Source: an uncultured Bacteroidales bacterium
Lineage (GTDB): Bacteria; Bacteroidota; Bacteroidia; Bacteroidales; Paludibacteraceae
DNA length: 64,000 nucleotides
Assembly: GCA_949282265.1 (NCBI GenBank)
Contig: CASDOZ010000006.1
Span: 122,506 to 186,505, forward strand
Direction: 5' to 3'
The notes below the pieces were generated by a model that was not told the origin of the DNA, made no database searches, and saw only the letters and a program-made list of their open reading frames with translations. The position numbers and the translations under genes were made by a program. Below are positions 44,896 to 54,561 of the stretch, piece after piece (the first letter of the stretch is position 1; each line of letters opens with the position of its first letter).

Positions 44896-47800
44896 TTATG
44901 TTGTTTTTTCATCACTATCTTTTCCTGCGATATTCTCTTCTTCGTTGATGCTTCCTTCTTTTCTGTAAACGGTAGGTGGCACGCCAAACTGTTCTTTGAA
45001 ACATTTTGCAAAGTATTTTGGTGATCCGAATCCGGTCATGTATGTGATGTCGGCAATATTATATTCCGGATTGTTTTTCAGGTAGAACGCGGCCTTTTTC
45101 AGCCGGACGGTTTGTATGAAGTCATTGGGCGTCTGTCCGCATATTCCCTTTATTTTCCGGAACAACCGGGTGCGTCCCATGGCCATCTCGCGGGAAAAAC
45201 TGGCAATGTCAAAGTCAGGATTATCCAAATTGTCTTCAATGAGTTTGTAGGCTTTCTCCATAAATTCCAAATCCAGTTTGTTGGTCGCAATCTGGTGTAT
45301 TGGAAATTCTGTTTGGTGCGTATATTTGTCTTGCAGCAGTTTCCGCCCGTTTACAAGGTTGTTGCAGCGTGTTATCAGTACTTTCAAATTAAAAGGCTTG
45401 GTTACATAATCGTCTGCTCCTAACCGGAGGCTTTCGATATTGTATTCGATAGCTGTTTGTGCCGTGAGTAATACGACCGGTATGTGGCAAATGCTGATGT
45501 TGTTCTTGATTTTCTGGCACATTTCGCTGCCGGACATTTTTGGCATCATCAAATCGCTTAGGACAATGTCTGGCTGGTGCTCGATGGTCATTTGCAGGCC
45601 TTCTTCGCCGTCCGAGGCGGTTATGATTTTGTAAATGGGTTCAAAAACACTCTTCAGCATGGCCTGCAACTCATTGTTGTCTTCCACAATGAGCATGGTA
45701 TAGGCAGGTTCTCCATCTGCTGTTTGCGTATTGATGATTTCTGATATGAACTCTGGTTCAAGGTCTTTTAACTGTTGGGCGCAGTTTGTTTCCACACTTT
45801 GTATATGTGTCTTTTGGGCTTCGGTGAAATGCGCCGAGCCTTTTTTCAGCGTAACAGTGAATGTGCTGCCGGCTTCTTCCTGGCTGCTGACGGTGATGGT
45901 GGCCGAATGTGCTTCTACAATGTTTTTGGTCAGGGCAAGCCCTATGCCCGTTCCGGGGCCAGTTTTGTCCATGTGCAATCCGTTTTCGGCTTGGTAGAAT
46001 CTGTCGAATATCTTGTCGAGTGCATCGGCGGATATGCCGACACCACTGTCGGTAACCGATACGGAAACGGTATCGGCAAATTGTTCTACGATAATCCGTA
46101 TGATACCGCCTTGGGGTGTGTATTTGAATGCGTTCGAAATCAGGTTGTAAAAAACTTTTTGCATCTGCACGGGGTCGAACCACAGCATGATTTTTTCATC
46201 ATTGCAAACAAAGTCGAGTTTGATATTCCTGTATGTGGCAAACTCTGAAAATGAAAGGTATATTTCATAAATAAATGCGACGAAATCAAGTTGTGCAGCC
46301 TTTATTTGCAGGTAGCCTTGCTCACTTTTCCTGAATTCGAGTAGCTCGCTTATAAGGTGGAGCATGGTGTTGGCGTTGCGTTTGATGTTCAGCAGCCTGT
46401 TGTATGCGGTCGGACGTATGTTCTGCGTCTGCAAAAGCATGTCCAACTGCCCGATTATCAGGGTCAACGGAGTACGGAATTCATGTGAAATATTGGTAAA
46501 GAAACGCAACTTCGATTGGTTGACAGCTTCCAGTTGCTTGCGTTCTTTCTTTTCATATTCTAACGAAGCTTTCAATATGTATTTTGAGCGGTTGAAAACA
46601 ATATATCTCCATAATAGGAATGCGATAACAATAACATAAATTATATAGGCGTACCATGCTGCATACCAAGGTGATGTGATTTGGATGTCAAGGCTTGTGG
46701 CGGCAACAGTGGAACCATCTGTCGGAGAAATACCTTCGACGGCCAGTTTGTATCTGCCCGGATGCAGGTTGATAAAGTTCAGTTTGTATGCTTCTTGTGG
46801 TACATCGATCCACATGTCGGAAAGTCCTTCCATGCGGTAACGGAAAGACGGCTCGTTTATGGAAATGTAGTTGTCGGTTGCAAACTCAATGAGCAACATG
46901 CGCTGTTTATGGTTCAGTTTTATTTTTTGCGTATAGGGTAGTGCCTGTTGCAATATTTTATGGTCGTCGCCAGGTATTACCCTCTGGTTATTTACCCATA
47001 AGTTAGATAAATATATTCTACATGAGCGGTTTGTCGCATATAAATTTTCTTCATAAAACGAAATCATCCCGTTCATGCCTGCTATATACAGTTCGCCGTT
47101 CTGGGTCAGGCTCATTCCGCCGTTATAGAGCGAATTGAGTCGCAGTCCGTTGGAGGCGTTGAAATTCCTGAGCTGTCCGTTTTCAGGGTCCAGCATGGAT
47201 AATCCGTGGGTCGTGCTGATAACTATGTAGCCGTATCGTGATTCAATGCAGTTGCTTACGTAGTCGTTCTGCAGGTTACAAGTGTGGCTGTTGTAGTGTA
47301 TGAACCGATTTTCACCGGCATACAGATTCAGGCCGCCTCCGTTCGTGGCAATCCATATGCGGCCTTTGCTGTCAATCAATATTTTGTTGGCGTTGTTGCT
47401 GCTCAGGCTGGTGCTGTCGTTTGGGTCATGAAAGAAGCGGTCCAGCTGTCCTGTTGACGGGTCATACCGGAAAACTCCGCGACTTGCAATCCAGAAACAG
47501 CCTCCGCTGTCGATTTTCAAATCGACATGATAGCTTACCTGTTTATGCAATTCTTCCGAGAACAAACTGAATTTTTCCGTGTTCCGGTCGAACAGAAACA
47601 GACCGTTGTAGGTGGCTATCAACAGTTTGTTGTCTGTGTATGGGACGATGGAGCGTATTATGTTTGATTGGTCCCACTCGGGTTTGATGTGGCGGAATTG
47701 CCTGAAACGCATGGTTTTCAGATCCAGACAGCACAGTCCTCCCAGATGGGTGCCGAGCCATAGTTTCTTGTCCTGCCGGTCGAGCCATGCTGTTTTTATG

Positions 47801-48972
47801 TTGTCGTTCACCAGACTGTTCGGGTTGTTGTGGTCTGATTTGTAGACATCGTATGTCTTTTCCTGTGGGCGGTAATAGATCAGTCCTTCGCCTTCCGTTA
47901 TGAGGAAAAGGTTGTGTTTTTCATCTTCCAATATGTCGGCAATGACAGGGAACGGACGATTGCTGAATATTCCTTTTTGCAGGTCATGCATGATGCAGAA
48001 TTCGGATTCCGAATTGAAATAGTTGACTCCTCCGAAATAGGTGCCGACCCAGATAGTTCCTTGTTTGTCTCTATACAGCGACCATACCGATTCATTTGTC
48101 AGCATCCGTGAGTTGGATTCGTTGGCATCATAATGCAGGAATCTGTCATTTTCGATATACAGGCAATCCAGCCCTTTGCGGGTTCCTATCCACAGGTTGT
48201 CGTTGTTGTCTTCGCATATGGTTCTGACGAAAGCCGATGATATGGAATTGTCCGGCTTTTTCTTGTCCGGCAGGTATTGTTTCTGGCTGCCATCGCGGCC
48301 TATACGGAACAGCCCGTGTTCCCATGTGCCTATCCAGATATTTTTCTTTGAATCCTCAAAAATGTCAGAAATCTGGCTTCCTGGCTTTAGAATGCATCTT
48401 ATTTTGCGGTTCTGGTCTATGATAAACACACCATCGGATACCGTACCTGCAATGAGGCGTCCGTTGGACAGTTCGGTAATGACGGTTATTTCCGAATCCA
48501 TTTCCTTTATGTGTGCATAGGCCGTTTTTTCTCCGTCCTGATATACGAACAGATCTTTTCCAACGGCAATCCAAAGTCTGCTCCCGTAGCAGATGGCGTC
48601 CACAGGGTCGGATTCAATGATACTCAGGCGCGCGTGGCGTAATTCATATTGGTTTACGCCGCTTTGTGTGTGAATAAAAACCTTTCCCTGGCCATCACCA
48701 CATATTTTTTTTACAATATTCCCGCTCAGCGAATTGGAATCGTTCGATTGCGGTTGCATGGTCTCCATTCCGCCGCCGGTATAACGGTTCACTCCTTCGC
48801 GGGTGCCGAACCACATGGCGCCTTGTTCATCCTGATAGATGGTCATGACGGACAATTGTGACAAACCCTGTTCAATGCCGATTTTTGAGAAATAAATATT
48901 CTCGGCATGGGCGGCATGGAACAACAGCCCGCACATTAGGTAAACCGCAATATGTCGGAATTGTCTTTTCAT
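44896..48972 (-). CDS. Hybrid two-component system sensor/regulator (HTCS)
   Basis: 1358 residues holding a whole signalling pathway. After a Sec signal (to about residue 23) come two seven-bladed propellers of Reg_prop repeats ('GAMWFGTREGVNRY', 'NLWIGTRKGLDCL', 'GTIWVGTYFGGVNYF', 'GRIWIATNGGGLNLY'), a Y_Y_Y domain, one membrane segment near 760-785 ('YIIYVIVIAFLLWRYIVF'), a HisKA domain with H830 in 'NISHEFRTPLTL', a HATPase domain ('DSGVGISADALDKIFDRF', 'GTGIGLALTKNI'), a receiver with D1140 in 'VLSDLMMPKMSG', and a C-terminal AraC-type DNA-binding domain. The periplasmic part would bind an unsaturated oligosaccharide and the AraC domain would activate the locus. It starts 29 bp after trxB on the same strand. 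Confidence 0.97.
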   Translation of the reverse strand: MKRQFRHIAVYLMCGLLFHAAHAENIYFSKIGIEQGLSQLSVMTIYQDEQGAMWFGTREGVNRYTGGGMETMQPQSNDSNSLSGNIVKKICGDGQGKVFIHTQSGVNQYELRHARLSIIESDPVDAICYGSRLWIAVGKDLFVYQDGEKTAYAHIKEMDSEITVITELSNGRLIAGTVSDGVFIIDQNRKIRCILKPGSQISDIFEDSKKNIWIGTWEHGLFRIGRDGSQKQYLPDKKKPDNSISSAFVRTICEDNNDNLWIGTRKGLDCLYIENDRFLHYDANESNSRMLTNESVWSLYRDKQGTIWVGTYFGGVNYFNSESEFCIMHDLQKGIFSNRPFPVIADILEDEKHNLFLITEGEGLIYYRPQEKTYDVYKSDHNNPNSLVNDNIKTAWLDRQDKKLWLGTHLGGLCCLDLKTMRFRQFRHIKPEWDQSNIIRSIVPYTDNKLLIATYNGLFLFDRNTEKFSLFSEELHKQVSYHVDLKIDSGGCFWIASRGVFRYDPSTGQLDRFFHDPNDSTSLSSNNANKILIDSKGRIWIATNGGGLNLYAGENRFIHYNSHTCNLQNDYVSNCIESRYGYIVISTTHGLSMLDPENGQLRNFNASNGLRLNSLYNGGMSLTQNGELYIAGMNGMISFYEENLYATNRSCRIYLSNLWVNNQRVIPGDDHKILQQALPYTQKIKLNHKQRMLLIEFATDNYISINEPSFRYRMEGLSDMWIDVPQEAYKLNFINLHPGRYKLAVEGISPTDGSTVAATSLDIQITSPWYAAWYAYIIYVIVIAFLLWRYIVFNRSKYILKASLEYEKKERKQLEAVNQSKLRFFTNISHEFRTPLTLIIGQLDMLLQTQNIRPTAYNRLLNIKRNANTMLHLISELLEFRKSEQGYLQIKAAQLDFVAFIYEIYLSFSEFATYRNIKLDFVCNDEKIMLWFDPVQMQKVFYNLISNAFKYTPQGGIIRIIVEQFADTVSVSVTDSGVGISADALDKIFDRFYQAENGLHMDKTGPGTGIGLALTKNIVEAHSATITVSSQEEAGSTFTVTLKKGSAHFTEAQKTHIQSVETNCAQQLKDLEPEFISEIINTQTADGEPAYTMLIVEDNNELQAMLKSVFEPIYKIITASDGEEGLQMTIEHQPDIVLSDLMMPKMSGSEMCQKIKNNISICHIPVVLLTAQTAIEYNIESLRLGADDYVTKPFNLKVLITRCNNLVNGRKLLQDKYTHQTEFPIHQIATNKLDLEFMEKAYKLIEDNLDNPDFDIASFSREMAMGRTRLFRKIKGICGQTPNDFIQTVRLKKAAFYLKNNPEYNIADITYMTGFGSPKYFAKCFKEQFGVPPTVYRKEGSINEEENIAGKDSDEKTT

Positions 48973-49000
48973 GTAAGCGGAACATTGTATAATGTATGAC

Positions 49001-49939
49001 CTACAGCCCGTTCTGGCTTAAATAGCGTTCGGCTTCGATGGCGGCTTTGCAACCGCTTCCGGCTGCCGTGATGGCCTGCCGGTAAACAGGGTCGGCCACA
49101 TCGCCGGCCGCGAAAACGCCCGGAATGGATGTGCATGGTGTTCCGGGAATGGTTTTTATGTAGCCTGTTTGGTCTGTTTCCAGATAGGGCTTGAAAATAT
49201 CCGAATTCGGTTTGTGCCCGATAGCCAGGAAAAAACCGTCAATGGCAATATGGACACGCTCTTCATCGGGCTCGCCTTTGCGTTTGATAAGGTCGGCTCC
49301 TTCTACGCCGTTCTCGCCGGTCAGGCCGACTGTGTTGTGTTCGAACAGTATTTCGATGTTCGGTGTTTCCATGACCCGTTTTTGCATGATGGTGGATGCG
49401 CGCAGGTAGTTTTTACGTACAATCATGTACACTTTGTTGCAAAGTCCGGCCAGGTAGATGGCTTCTTCGCAGGCGGTGTCGCCTCCGCCGACAACGGCGA
49501 CATCTTTTTTCCGGTAGAAAAATCCATCGCAGGTGGCACATGCCGAAACGCCCTGCCCGGCGTATTTCTGTTCATCGGGCAAGCCTAAATACATGGCCGA
49601 TGCACCGGTTGCTATAATGACTGTGTCCGCCTCGATGGTCTGTGTCTCGTCAATGGCCACTTTTTTGGGCGAAACAGAAAAATCGACCGAAGTGACAACG
49701 CCCCAGCGGATGTCCGCGCCAAAACGTTTGGCCTGGCTACGCAGGTCATCCATTAATTGGTTGCCATCGATGCCGCTCGGGTAGCCCGGGAAATTTTCTA
49801 TTTCGGTGGTTGTGGTCAGTTGTCCACCGGGTTGCATTCCTTCATATAGGATGGGTTGCAGATTGGCGCGCGATGCGTAAATGGCGGCGGTGAATCCGGC
49901 CGGGCCGGAACCTATGATTAAACAGCGTGTTTTTTCCAT
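49001..49939 (-). CDS. trxB: Thioredoxin-disulfide reductase
   Basis: 312-residue flavoprotein that reduces thioredoxin with NADPH. The FAD site is 'IIGSGPAGFTAAIYASRA', the redox centre is C134-A-T-C137 in 'VSACATCDGFFY', the NADPH site is 'VVGGGDTACEEAIYLA', and the C-terminal FAD motif is 'GVFAAGDVADPVYRQAITAAGSGC'. Length is standard. It is the last of ftsK-lolA-trxB on the minus strand, with the HTCS gene following closely; whether transcription reads on into the sensor gene is open. Confidence 0.97.
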   Translation of the reverse strand: MEKTRCLIIGSGPAGFTAAIYASRANLQPILYEGMQPGGQLTTTTEIENFPGYPSGIDGNQLMDDLRSQAKRFGADIRWGVVTSVDFSVSPKKVAIDETQTIEADTVIIATGASAMYLGLPDEQKYAGQGVSACATCDGFFYRKKDVAVVGGGDTACEEAIYLAGLCNKVYMIVRKNYLRASTIMQKRVMETPNIEILFEHNTVGLTGENGVEGADLIKRKGEPDEERVHIAIDGFFLAIGHKPNSDIFKPYLETDQTGYIKTIPGTPCTSIPGVFAAGDVADPVYRQAITAAGSGCKAAIEAERYLSQNGL

Positions 49940-50001
49940 AATGATTAATTTTTTATGTTTGTTTTTCGGTGTGTATGCCGTATTGCTTTAAGTCTTGTCG
50001 T

Positions 50002-50637
50002 TTATCGTAAGTCATTGACAAGCGCGTCCGGATAATCGCTTGGATTCAGTTGGAAATCCTTGTCGCTTGCCGGCGCATTGAATTGCTGCGCGTTGAGTGT
50101 TATTTCCGTTAGCATCCCGTCGGCACCTCTCATCGTAATAGCCAGCGGCGCCATGTCGGTTTTACGCAGCGTCAGGCTCAGTTTTTTTATGCCTGTCTGT
50201 GCCGCGTCAGGGAAAAAGTCGATGATGTCTTTGTCGTTTGACTTTTGTGTGGATGAAAATTGCAGTTTGCATGTACCGGCCATGTTTTTTGCCAGCAAAA
50301 TCGGGTTTATTTCCGCGACTTCTTCCTGTGTCGGTTCGGAAATGTTGATTTCTTCCGTTTCTTCCACGTATGCCCATTGCGTTTTGCCGTCATAGGCTAT
50401 TTCCAGTCCATCGGCCTGCAAATTGAATTTGTCGCCTTTCATCAGGATGCTGCCGCGGTAAATAATGGGTGCGTTGGCATCTTTTTCCGTTACGGCTATG
50501 GTGTAGTCGGCTTTCAATGCGCCGGTTTCCGTCTTCCGGATCAGTTGTTTTACAAGCTCTTCGGGTTGCTGGGCTTGCAAGGCTATCCACGGCAGGCAAA
50601 GCCATAAAAGGCAAATGGTTTTCAGAAATCTGTTCAT
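50002..50637 (-). CDS. LolA-like outer-membrane lipoprotein carrier
   Basis: 211 residues with a Sec signal (to about 'ALQAQQ'). The rest is an open beta-barrel of the LolA family: 'ADYTIAVTEKDANAPIIYRGSILMKGDKFNLQADGLEIAYDGKTQWAYVEETEEINISEPTQ' is broken here only for reading; residues 'KGDKF' and 'YDGKTQW' are the typical core. LolA ferries lipoproteins across the periplasm. It follows ftsK by 15 bp and precedes trxB. The family is divergent in Bacteroidetes, so the call rests on the fold-like pattern and the ftsK-lolA order common in this phylum. Confidence 0.85.
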   Translation of the reverse strand: MNRFLKTICLLWLCLPWIALQAQQPEELVKQLIRKTETGALKADYTIAVTEKDANAPIIYRGSILMKGDKFNLQADGLEIAYDGKTQWAYVEETEEINISEPTQEEVAEINPILLAKNMAGTCKLQFSSTQKSNDKDIIDFFPDAAQTGIKKLSLTLRKTDMAPLAITMRGADGMLTEITLNAQQFNAPASDKDFQLNPSDYPDALVNDLR

Positions 50638-50652
50638 GGCAGTATTGGTTTG

Positions 50653-53193
50653 TTATAGTAATCCTTCCAGTATTTGTGTCAGTGTGAAATCGTCCTGCAC
50701 CAATACCTGACGCCCCTTGCTGCCATTGTTGCCGCTTACGATTCCGGCGGCTTCCAGTTGGTCGGTGATACGTCCTGCACGGTTGTATCCAATTTGGAAA
50801 TGCCTTTGTATCACGGAAGTGGAGCCTTGTTGTTGCGCAACGACGAAACGTGCCACATCGGTGAACAGCGGGTCACGTTTGCTCAAATCGACACTGCCGG
50901 GCATGGGTGTACCGTCATTTTCACCGGGCACATATTCCGGCAGTTCGTATGCGCTCGGGTAGGCCTGTTGCGTGCTGATGTGGTGGACGATTTCCTCTAC
51001 TTCGGGCGTATCGACGAAAGCGCACTGCACGCGGACGACATCATTGCCGCCGGCATAGAGCAAGTCGCCGCGGCCGACAAGCTGTTCCGCGCCGGTCGCA
51101 TCGAGTATGATGCGCGAGTTGAGGCTCGAATCCACGCGGAAAGCGATTCGGCTCGGTACGTTGGCCTTGATGATACCGGTAATGATGTTGGACGAAGGAC
51201 GTTGTGTGGCCAGAATCATGTGCATACCTACGGCGCGCGCTTTTTGCGTGATACGCGAAATGGGCATTTCCACTTCCTTGCCAGCCACCATAATGAAATC
51301 GCCGAACTCATCGATGACAATAACTATATATGGCAGGTAACGGTGTCCTTTTTCGGGGTTCAGTTGCCGGTTGATGAACTTTTCGTTGTATTCCACAATG
51401 TTCCGGCAATGCGCCTCCATAAGCAATTTGTAGCGGTTCTCCATCTCGATTACCAGTGAGTTGAGCGTCTGGATTACCTTGGTGGAGTCCGTGATGATGA
51501 CATTGTCTTCGTCAGGCATTTTGGCCATGTAGTGTTTCTCCAATGCGGCGTAAATGTTGAATTCCACCATTTTCGGGTCAACTAAGACGAGCTTCAACTC
51601 CGACGGGTGCTTTTTGTAGAGCAGGGACGTGATGATGGCATTCAGGCCGACGGATTTTCCTTGTCCGGTAGCACCGGCTACGAGCAGGTGCGGCGTTTTG
51701 GCCAGGTCGAACATGAACACCTCGTTGGTGATGGTGCGTCCCAGTGCTACCGGCAGTTGGTATTTGCTTTCTTCCTGGAATTTCTTGGACGCTATGACCG
51801 AGTGCATGGACACGATTTGCGGGTTCTCGTTCGGCACTTCGATACCGATGGTCCCTTTGCCGGGAATCGGCGCTATGATACGTATGCCGGTTGCCGCCAG
51901 GCTCATCATGATGTCGCTTTCCAGGTTACGGATTTTTGAGATGCGCACGCCTGCCCGCGGTACGATTTCGTACAGCGTGATGGTCGGGCCGATGGTGGCT
52001 TTGATGCTCTCTATCTCGATGCCGTAGTTGCGCAGGGCTGTAATGATGCGGTTCTTGTTGGCGTTCTGCTCGTTCATGTCAATGACGGGCGCGTTCTCGT
52101 TCGGATAGGTTTTGAGCAAGTCGAGCGTAGGGAACTCATAATGCGACAAGTCAAGGGTCGGGTCGTATTTTCCTAAATTTTTCAGGTTGTAATACGGATC
52201 GGCTTCTTCCGTGTCTTGTGGCGTATCGACTTCCAATGTGATATTTTCCTCCGCGGTTTCTGTTTCCTGTTCGTCGGTTTTTCCTGTTTCTACCACGAAA
52301 TCGGTTTCTGCCTCATTATGGTCTTCGTTTTCGTTTTCCTCTTCTTCTTCTTCAGTTGGCTGCACCTGGAATTCTATCTCTTTTTCATCCGTTGCATCGT
52401 TTATCGGTTCTTCTATCCATTCTTCGGGAACTATTTCCGTACCGACAGCGACATTCTTTTCCGTCTCATCCGTTTCTTGTCCGGCTTCGTCGGTTGCCGG
52501 CTGTTTGGGCTTGCGTTTTAGGGCATTCAACATAGCCCGCCCCGTTTTTTTAAGGAAGGGAATGGTTCCTTTGTATGAAAAAATGAGGAATATCAGCAGT
52601 AATGCCGACAAAATCAATACCGTGCCATATATTTGGACATATGAAACGAGCCATTCGCTTATGCCCAAACCGTGTCCACCTCCCCAACGGAAAAAGGAAT
52701 CTATATAAAAAGATTTGCAAAGGAAGCCAATGGTAATAGACCCCCAAATCAACCAGAAAGCTGATTGGAAAAATGTGCGCCACAGTGAAAAACGATGTAC
52801 GCCCATCAGGCGGAAAGCCAATATGGCGGCAGCATACAAGATGACGAAAGACGATACGCCAAACCATTTGTCCAAAAAAGCGTTGGCTAAAATCGCACCT
52901 AAAATGCCTGTCCAATTGGTTATGTTTTTGCGCATGGCACTTTGATCGCCCCATTGGTTTTCCAAGATGCTGGCATCGGCGGCACCGGTGAAGAAAAACG
53001 AAATGAACGCCAACAAGGTGTACAAAACCATAATGATAAGCAACAAACCCAATATGAAACGGAAACGTTCATCATTGCAAAATGAACTGATTTGTTTCCA
53101 ATAGGAAATGCGGGGGCGTTCATCCGCCTTTTTTTTGTTGTTCGTATTTGAAACCGATGGTTTGCTTGGTTTGCTTGGAGGCTTGGAAGGCAT
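50653..53193 (-). CDS. ftsK: DNA translocase FtsK/SpoIIIE
   Basis: 846 residues. The N-terminal 210 hold four to five membrane segments. Residues about 220-330 are a Glu/Asp/Thr-rich linker. The motor follows: 'AGVRISKIRNLESDI', Walker A 'GATGQGKSVGLNA' with K513, Walker B 'IVIVIDEFGDFIMV', and 'HMILATQRPSSNIITGIIKANVPSRIAFRV'. The C-terminus is the winged-helix gamma domain ('TSVIQRHFQIGYNRAGRITDQLEAAGIV') that reads polarity sequences. It pumps chromosome ends through the septum. First of ftsK-lolA-trxB, divergent from nth. Confidence 0.97.
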   Translation of the reverse strand: MPSKPPSKPSKPSVSNTNNKKKADERPRISYWKQISSFCNDERFRFILGLLLIIMVLYTLLAFISFFFTGAADASILENQWGDQSAMRKNITNWTGILGAILANAFLDKWFGVSSFVILYAAAILAFRLMGVHRFSLWRTFFQSAFWLIWGSITIGFLCKSFYIDSFFRWGGGHGLGISEWLVSYVQIYGTVLILSALLLIFLIFSYKGTIPFLKKTGRAMLNALKRKPKQPATDEAGQETDETEKNVAVGTEIVPEEWIEEPINDATDEKEIEFQVQPTEEEEEENENEDHNEAETDFVVETGKTDEQETETAEENITLEVDTPQDTEEADPYYNLKNLGKYDPTLDLSHYEFPTLDLLKTYPNENAPVIDMNEQNANKNRIITALRNYGIEIESIKATIGPTITLYEIVPRAGVRISKIRNLESDIMMSLAATGIRIIAPIPGKGTIGIEVPNENPQIVSMHSVIASKKFQEESKYQLPVALGRTITNEVFMFDLAKTPHLLVAGATGQGKSVGLNAIITSLLYKKHPSELKLVLVDPKMVEFNIYAALEKHYMAKMPDEDNVIITDSTKVIQTLNSLVIEMENRYKLLMEAHCRNIVEYNEKFINRQLNPEKGHRYLPYIVIVIDEFGDFIMVAGKEVEMPISRITQKARAVGMHMILATQRPSSNIITGIIKANVPSRIAFRVDSSLNSRIILDATGAEQLVGRGDLLYAGGNDVVRVQCAFVDTPEVEEIVHHISTQQAYPSAYELPEYVPGENDGTPMPGSVDLSKRDPLFTDVARFVVAQQQGSTSVIQRHFQIGYNRAGRITDQLEAAGIVSGNNGSKGRQVLVQDDFTLTQILEGLL

Positions 53194-53246
53194 ATGCAGA
53201 TAATGAATTTTATAACGAATCCGGATATTTCATATTTTTTCAACGG

Positions 53247-53254
53247 CAAAAGTA
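53247..53254 (-). promoter_or_regulatory. -7 promoter box for ftsK-lolA-trxB
   Basis: TACTTTTG on the minus strand, 53 bp before the ftsK ATG, back to back with the nth promoter. Confidence 0.55.
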
Positions 53255-53266
53255 CAAAAAAATACC

Positions 53267-53274
53267 TACATTTG
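53267..53274 (+). promoter_or_regulatory. -7 promoter box for nth
   Basis: TACATTTG on the plus strand, 23 bp before the ATG at 53298. Confidence 0.55.
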
Positions 53275-53297
53275 CACATTGTTTTTTTGGAAGGATT

Positions 53298-53948
53298 ATG
53301 AACAAGAAACAAAGATATGAGAATATTATAGCTTGGTTCCAGGAAAATATGCCTGTTGCTGAGAGTGAATTGCATTATAATAATGCTTTTGAGTTATTGA
53401 TTGCGGTTGTCTTGTCGGCACAGTGTACGGACAAGCGAGTCAATATGACTACGCCGAAGCTGTTTGCCGATTTTCCTACTCCGGAGGCTTTGGCAGCCGC
53501 CCAGCCGGAAACAGTGTTTGAATATATCCGTAGCATTTCATATCCAAACAATAAAGCGAAACATTTAGTAGCCATGGCTCAGAAACTTGTGTCAGACTTC
53601 CATGGCGAGGTGCCCGACACAGTAGAGAAATTGCAAACTTTGCCGGGGGTGGGGCGTAAAACAGCCAATGTAGTAGCTTCTGTGATTTATAATCGACCTG
53701 CAATGGCAGTTGATACACATGTGTTTCGCATTTCGGAGCGTTTGGGGCTGACTACTGGCAGCAAGAATCCATTGCAAACAGAAAAAGAGTTGGTTAAATA
53801 TATACCGGAACATTTGATTCCGAAAGCTCACCATTGGCTGATTTTGCATGGGCGTTATGTATGTGTGGCCCGTAAACCCAAATGTGAACAATGTGGCTTG
53901 CAACCGTGGTGCCGTTATTTTGCACAACACCGGAATCCTTTGGCATGA
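53298..53948 (+). CDS. nth: Endonuclease III
   Basis: 216-residue DNA glycosylase/AP lyase that removes oxidised pyrimidines. The helix-hairpin-helix is 'LPGVGRKTANVV' with catalytic K121; the Asp is D139 in 'VDTHVFR', the same spacing as in E. coli (K120, D138). The [4Fe-4S] ligands have the full C-x6-C-x2-C-x5-C pattern near the end ('CVARKPKCEQCGLQPWC'). The frame is open from 53148, overlapping ftsK, but the ATG at 53298 fits the promoter and family start. Confidence 0.96.
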   Translation: MNKKQRYENIIAWFQENMPVAESELHYNNAFELLIAVVLSAQCTDKRVNMTTPKLFADFPTPEALAAAQPETVFEYIRSISYPNNKAKHLVAMAQKLVSDFHGEVPDTVEKLQTLPGVGRKTANVVASVIYNRPAMAVDTHVFRISERLGLTTGSKNPLQTEKELVKYIPEHLIPKAHHWLILHGRYVCVARKPKCEQCGLQPWCRYFAQHRNPLA

Positions 53949-54011
53949 CTTGCAGAATGCAGGAGTGCCGCGCAGTATGTAACTTTTAATTCTAAAAAAA
54001 ATCAATAAGAT

Positions 54012-54437
54012 ATGGTTTCACCAGTTTCTGAATGTCTGTATTGCCAGCATTTGCCGGCATTGGATGAATTAATGATTAAAATTTGCGATTTGGGTGTGTC
54101 GCAATTGTTTTTGTTCAAGGAACAGTCCTATAAGGGACGTTGTAATGTGGTCTATAACGGACATGGCGTGAATTTTCATGAACTGACTGACGAGCAGCGT
54201 AATGCTTTCATGGCCGACGTTGCCCGTGTGGGCAAGGCATTGGATAAAATTTTTCAGCCGGACAAAATAAATTATGGCGCATACGCCGATACGTTGAGCC
54301 ATTTGCACATGCATGTCGTGCCTAAATACAAGAATAGCTACGGATTTGGCGGAACATTCGAAATGAACCCGAAAAAAACGTATCTGACTCCTGAGGGCTA
54401 TGATTCCATGATTGCACGGATCAAGGCAGCATTGTAA
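54012..54437 (+). CDS. HIT-family (histidine triad) protein
   Basis: 141 residues. The histidine triad 'HLHMHVV' stands at about residues 97-103, preceded by 'INYGAYADTLS'. A Cys pair near the start ('CLYCQH') may bind metal, as in several HIT proteins. HIT proteins hydrolyse nucleoside phosphoramidates or dinucleotides; the true substrate is not known. It lies 63 bp after nth and has a good terminator behind it. Confidence 0.88.
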   Translation: MVSPVSECLYCQHLPALDELMIKICDLGVSQLFLFKEQSYKGRCNVVYNGHGVNFHELTDEQRNAFMADVARVGKALDKIFQPDKINYGAYADTLSHLHMHVVPKYKNSYGFGGTFEMNPKKTYLTPEGYDSMIARIKAAL

Positions 54438-54452
54438 ACAGATAATTTTGGG

Positions 54453-54498
54453 AAAAAGCGGGACTTTTCAACAAATTATGTCCCGATTGCTTTTTTTT
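54453..54498 (+). terminator. Terminator after the HIT gene
   Basis: CGGGAC (54459-54464) pairs with GTCCCG (54480-54485); an outer AAAAAGC pairs with GCTTTTT over a 3-nt bulge, followed by T8. Confidence 0.8.
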
Positions 54499-54501
54499 CG
54501 T

Positions 54502-54509
54502 TACTTTTG
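54502..54509 (+). promoter_or_regulatory. -7 promoter box for recA
   Basis: TACTTTTG, 52 bp before the recA ATG. I see no obvious inverted repeat that would serve as a LexA-type site. Confidence 0.55.
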
Positions 54510-54561
54510 TCCGCTATCATTACTTTAAACAAGCAAGATAATCTTAAAACATAGAATTTTT

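Noticed and set aside
48975-48998. Near-palindrome ACATTGTATAATGT between trxB and the HTCS gene as an operator
   Set aside because: Short, AT-rich and imperfect, with no -7 box nearby; too likely by chance.
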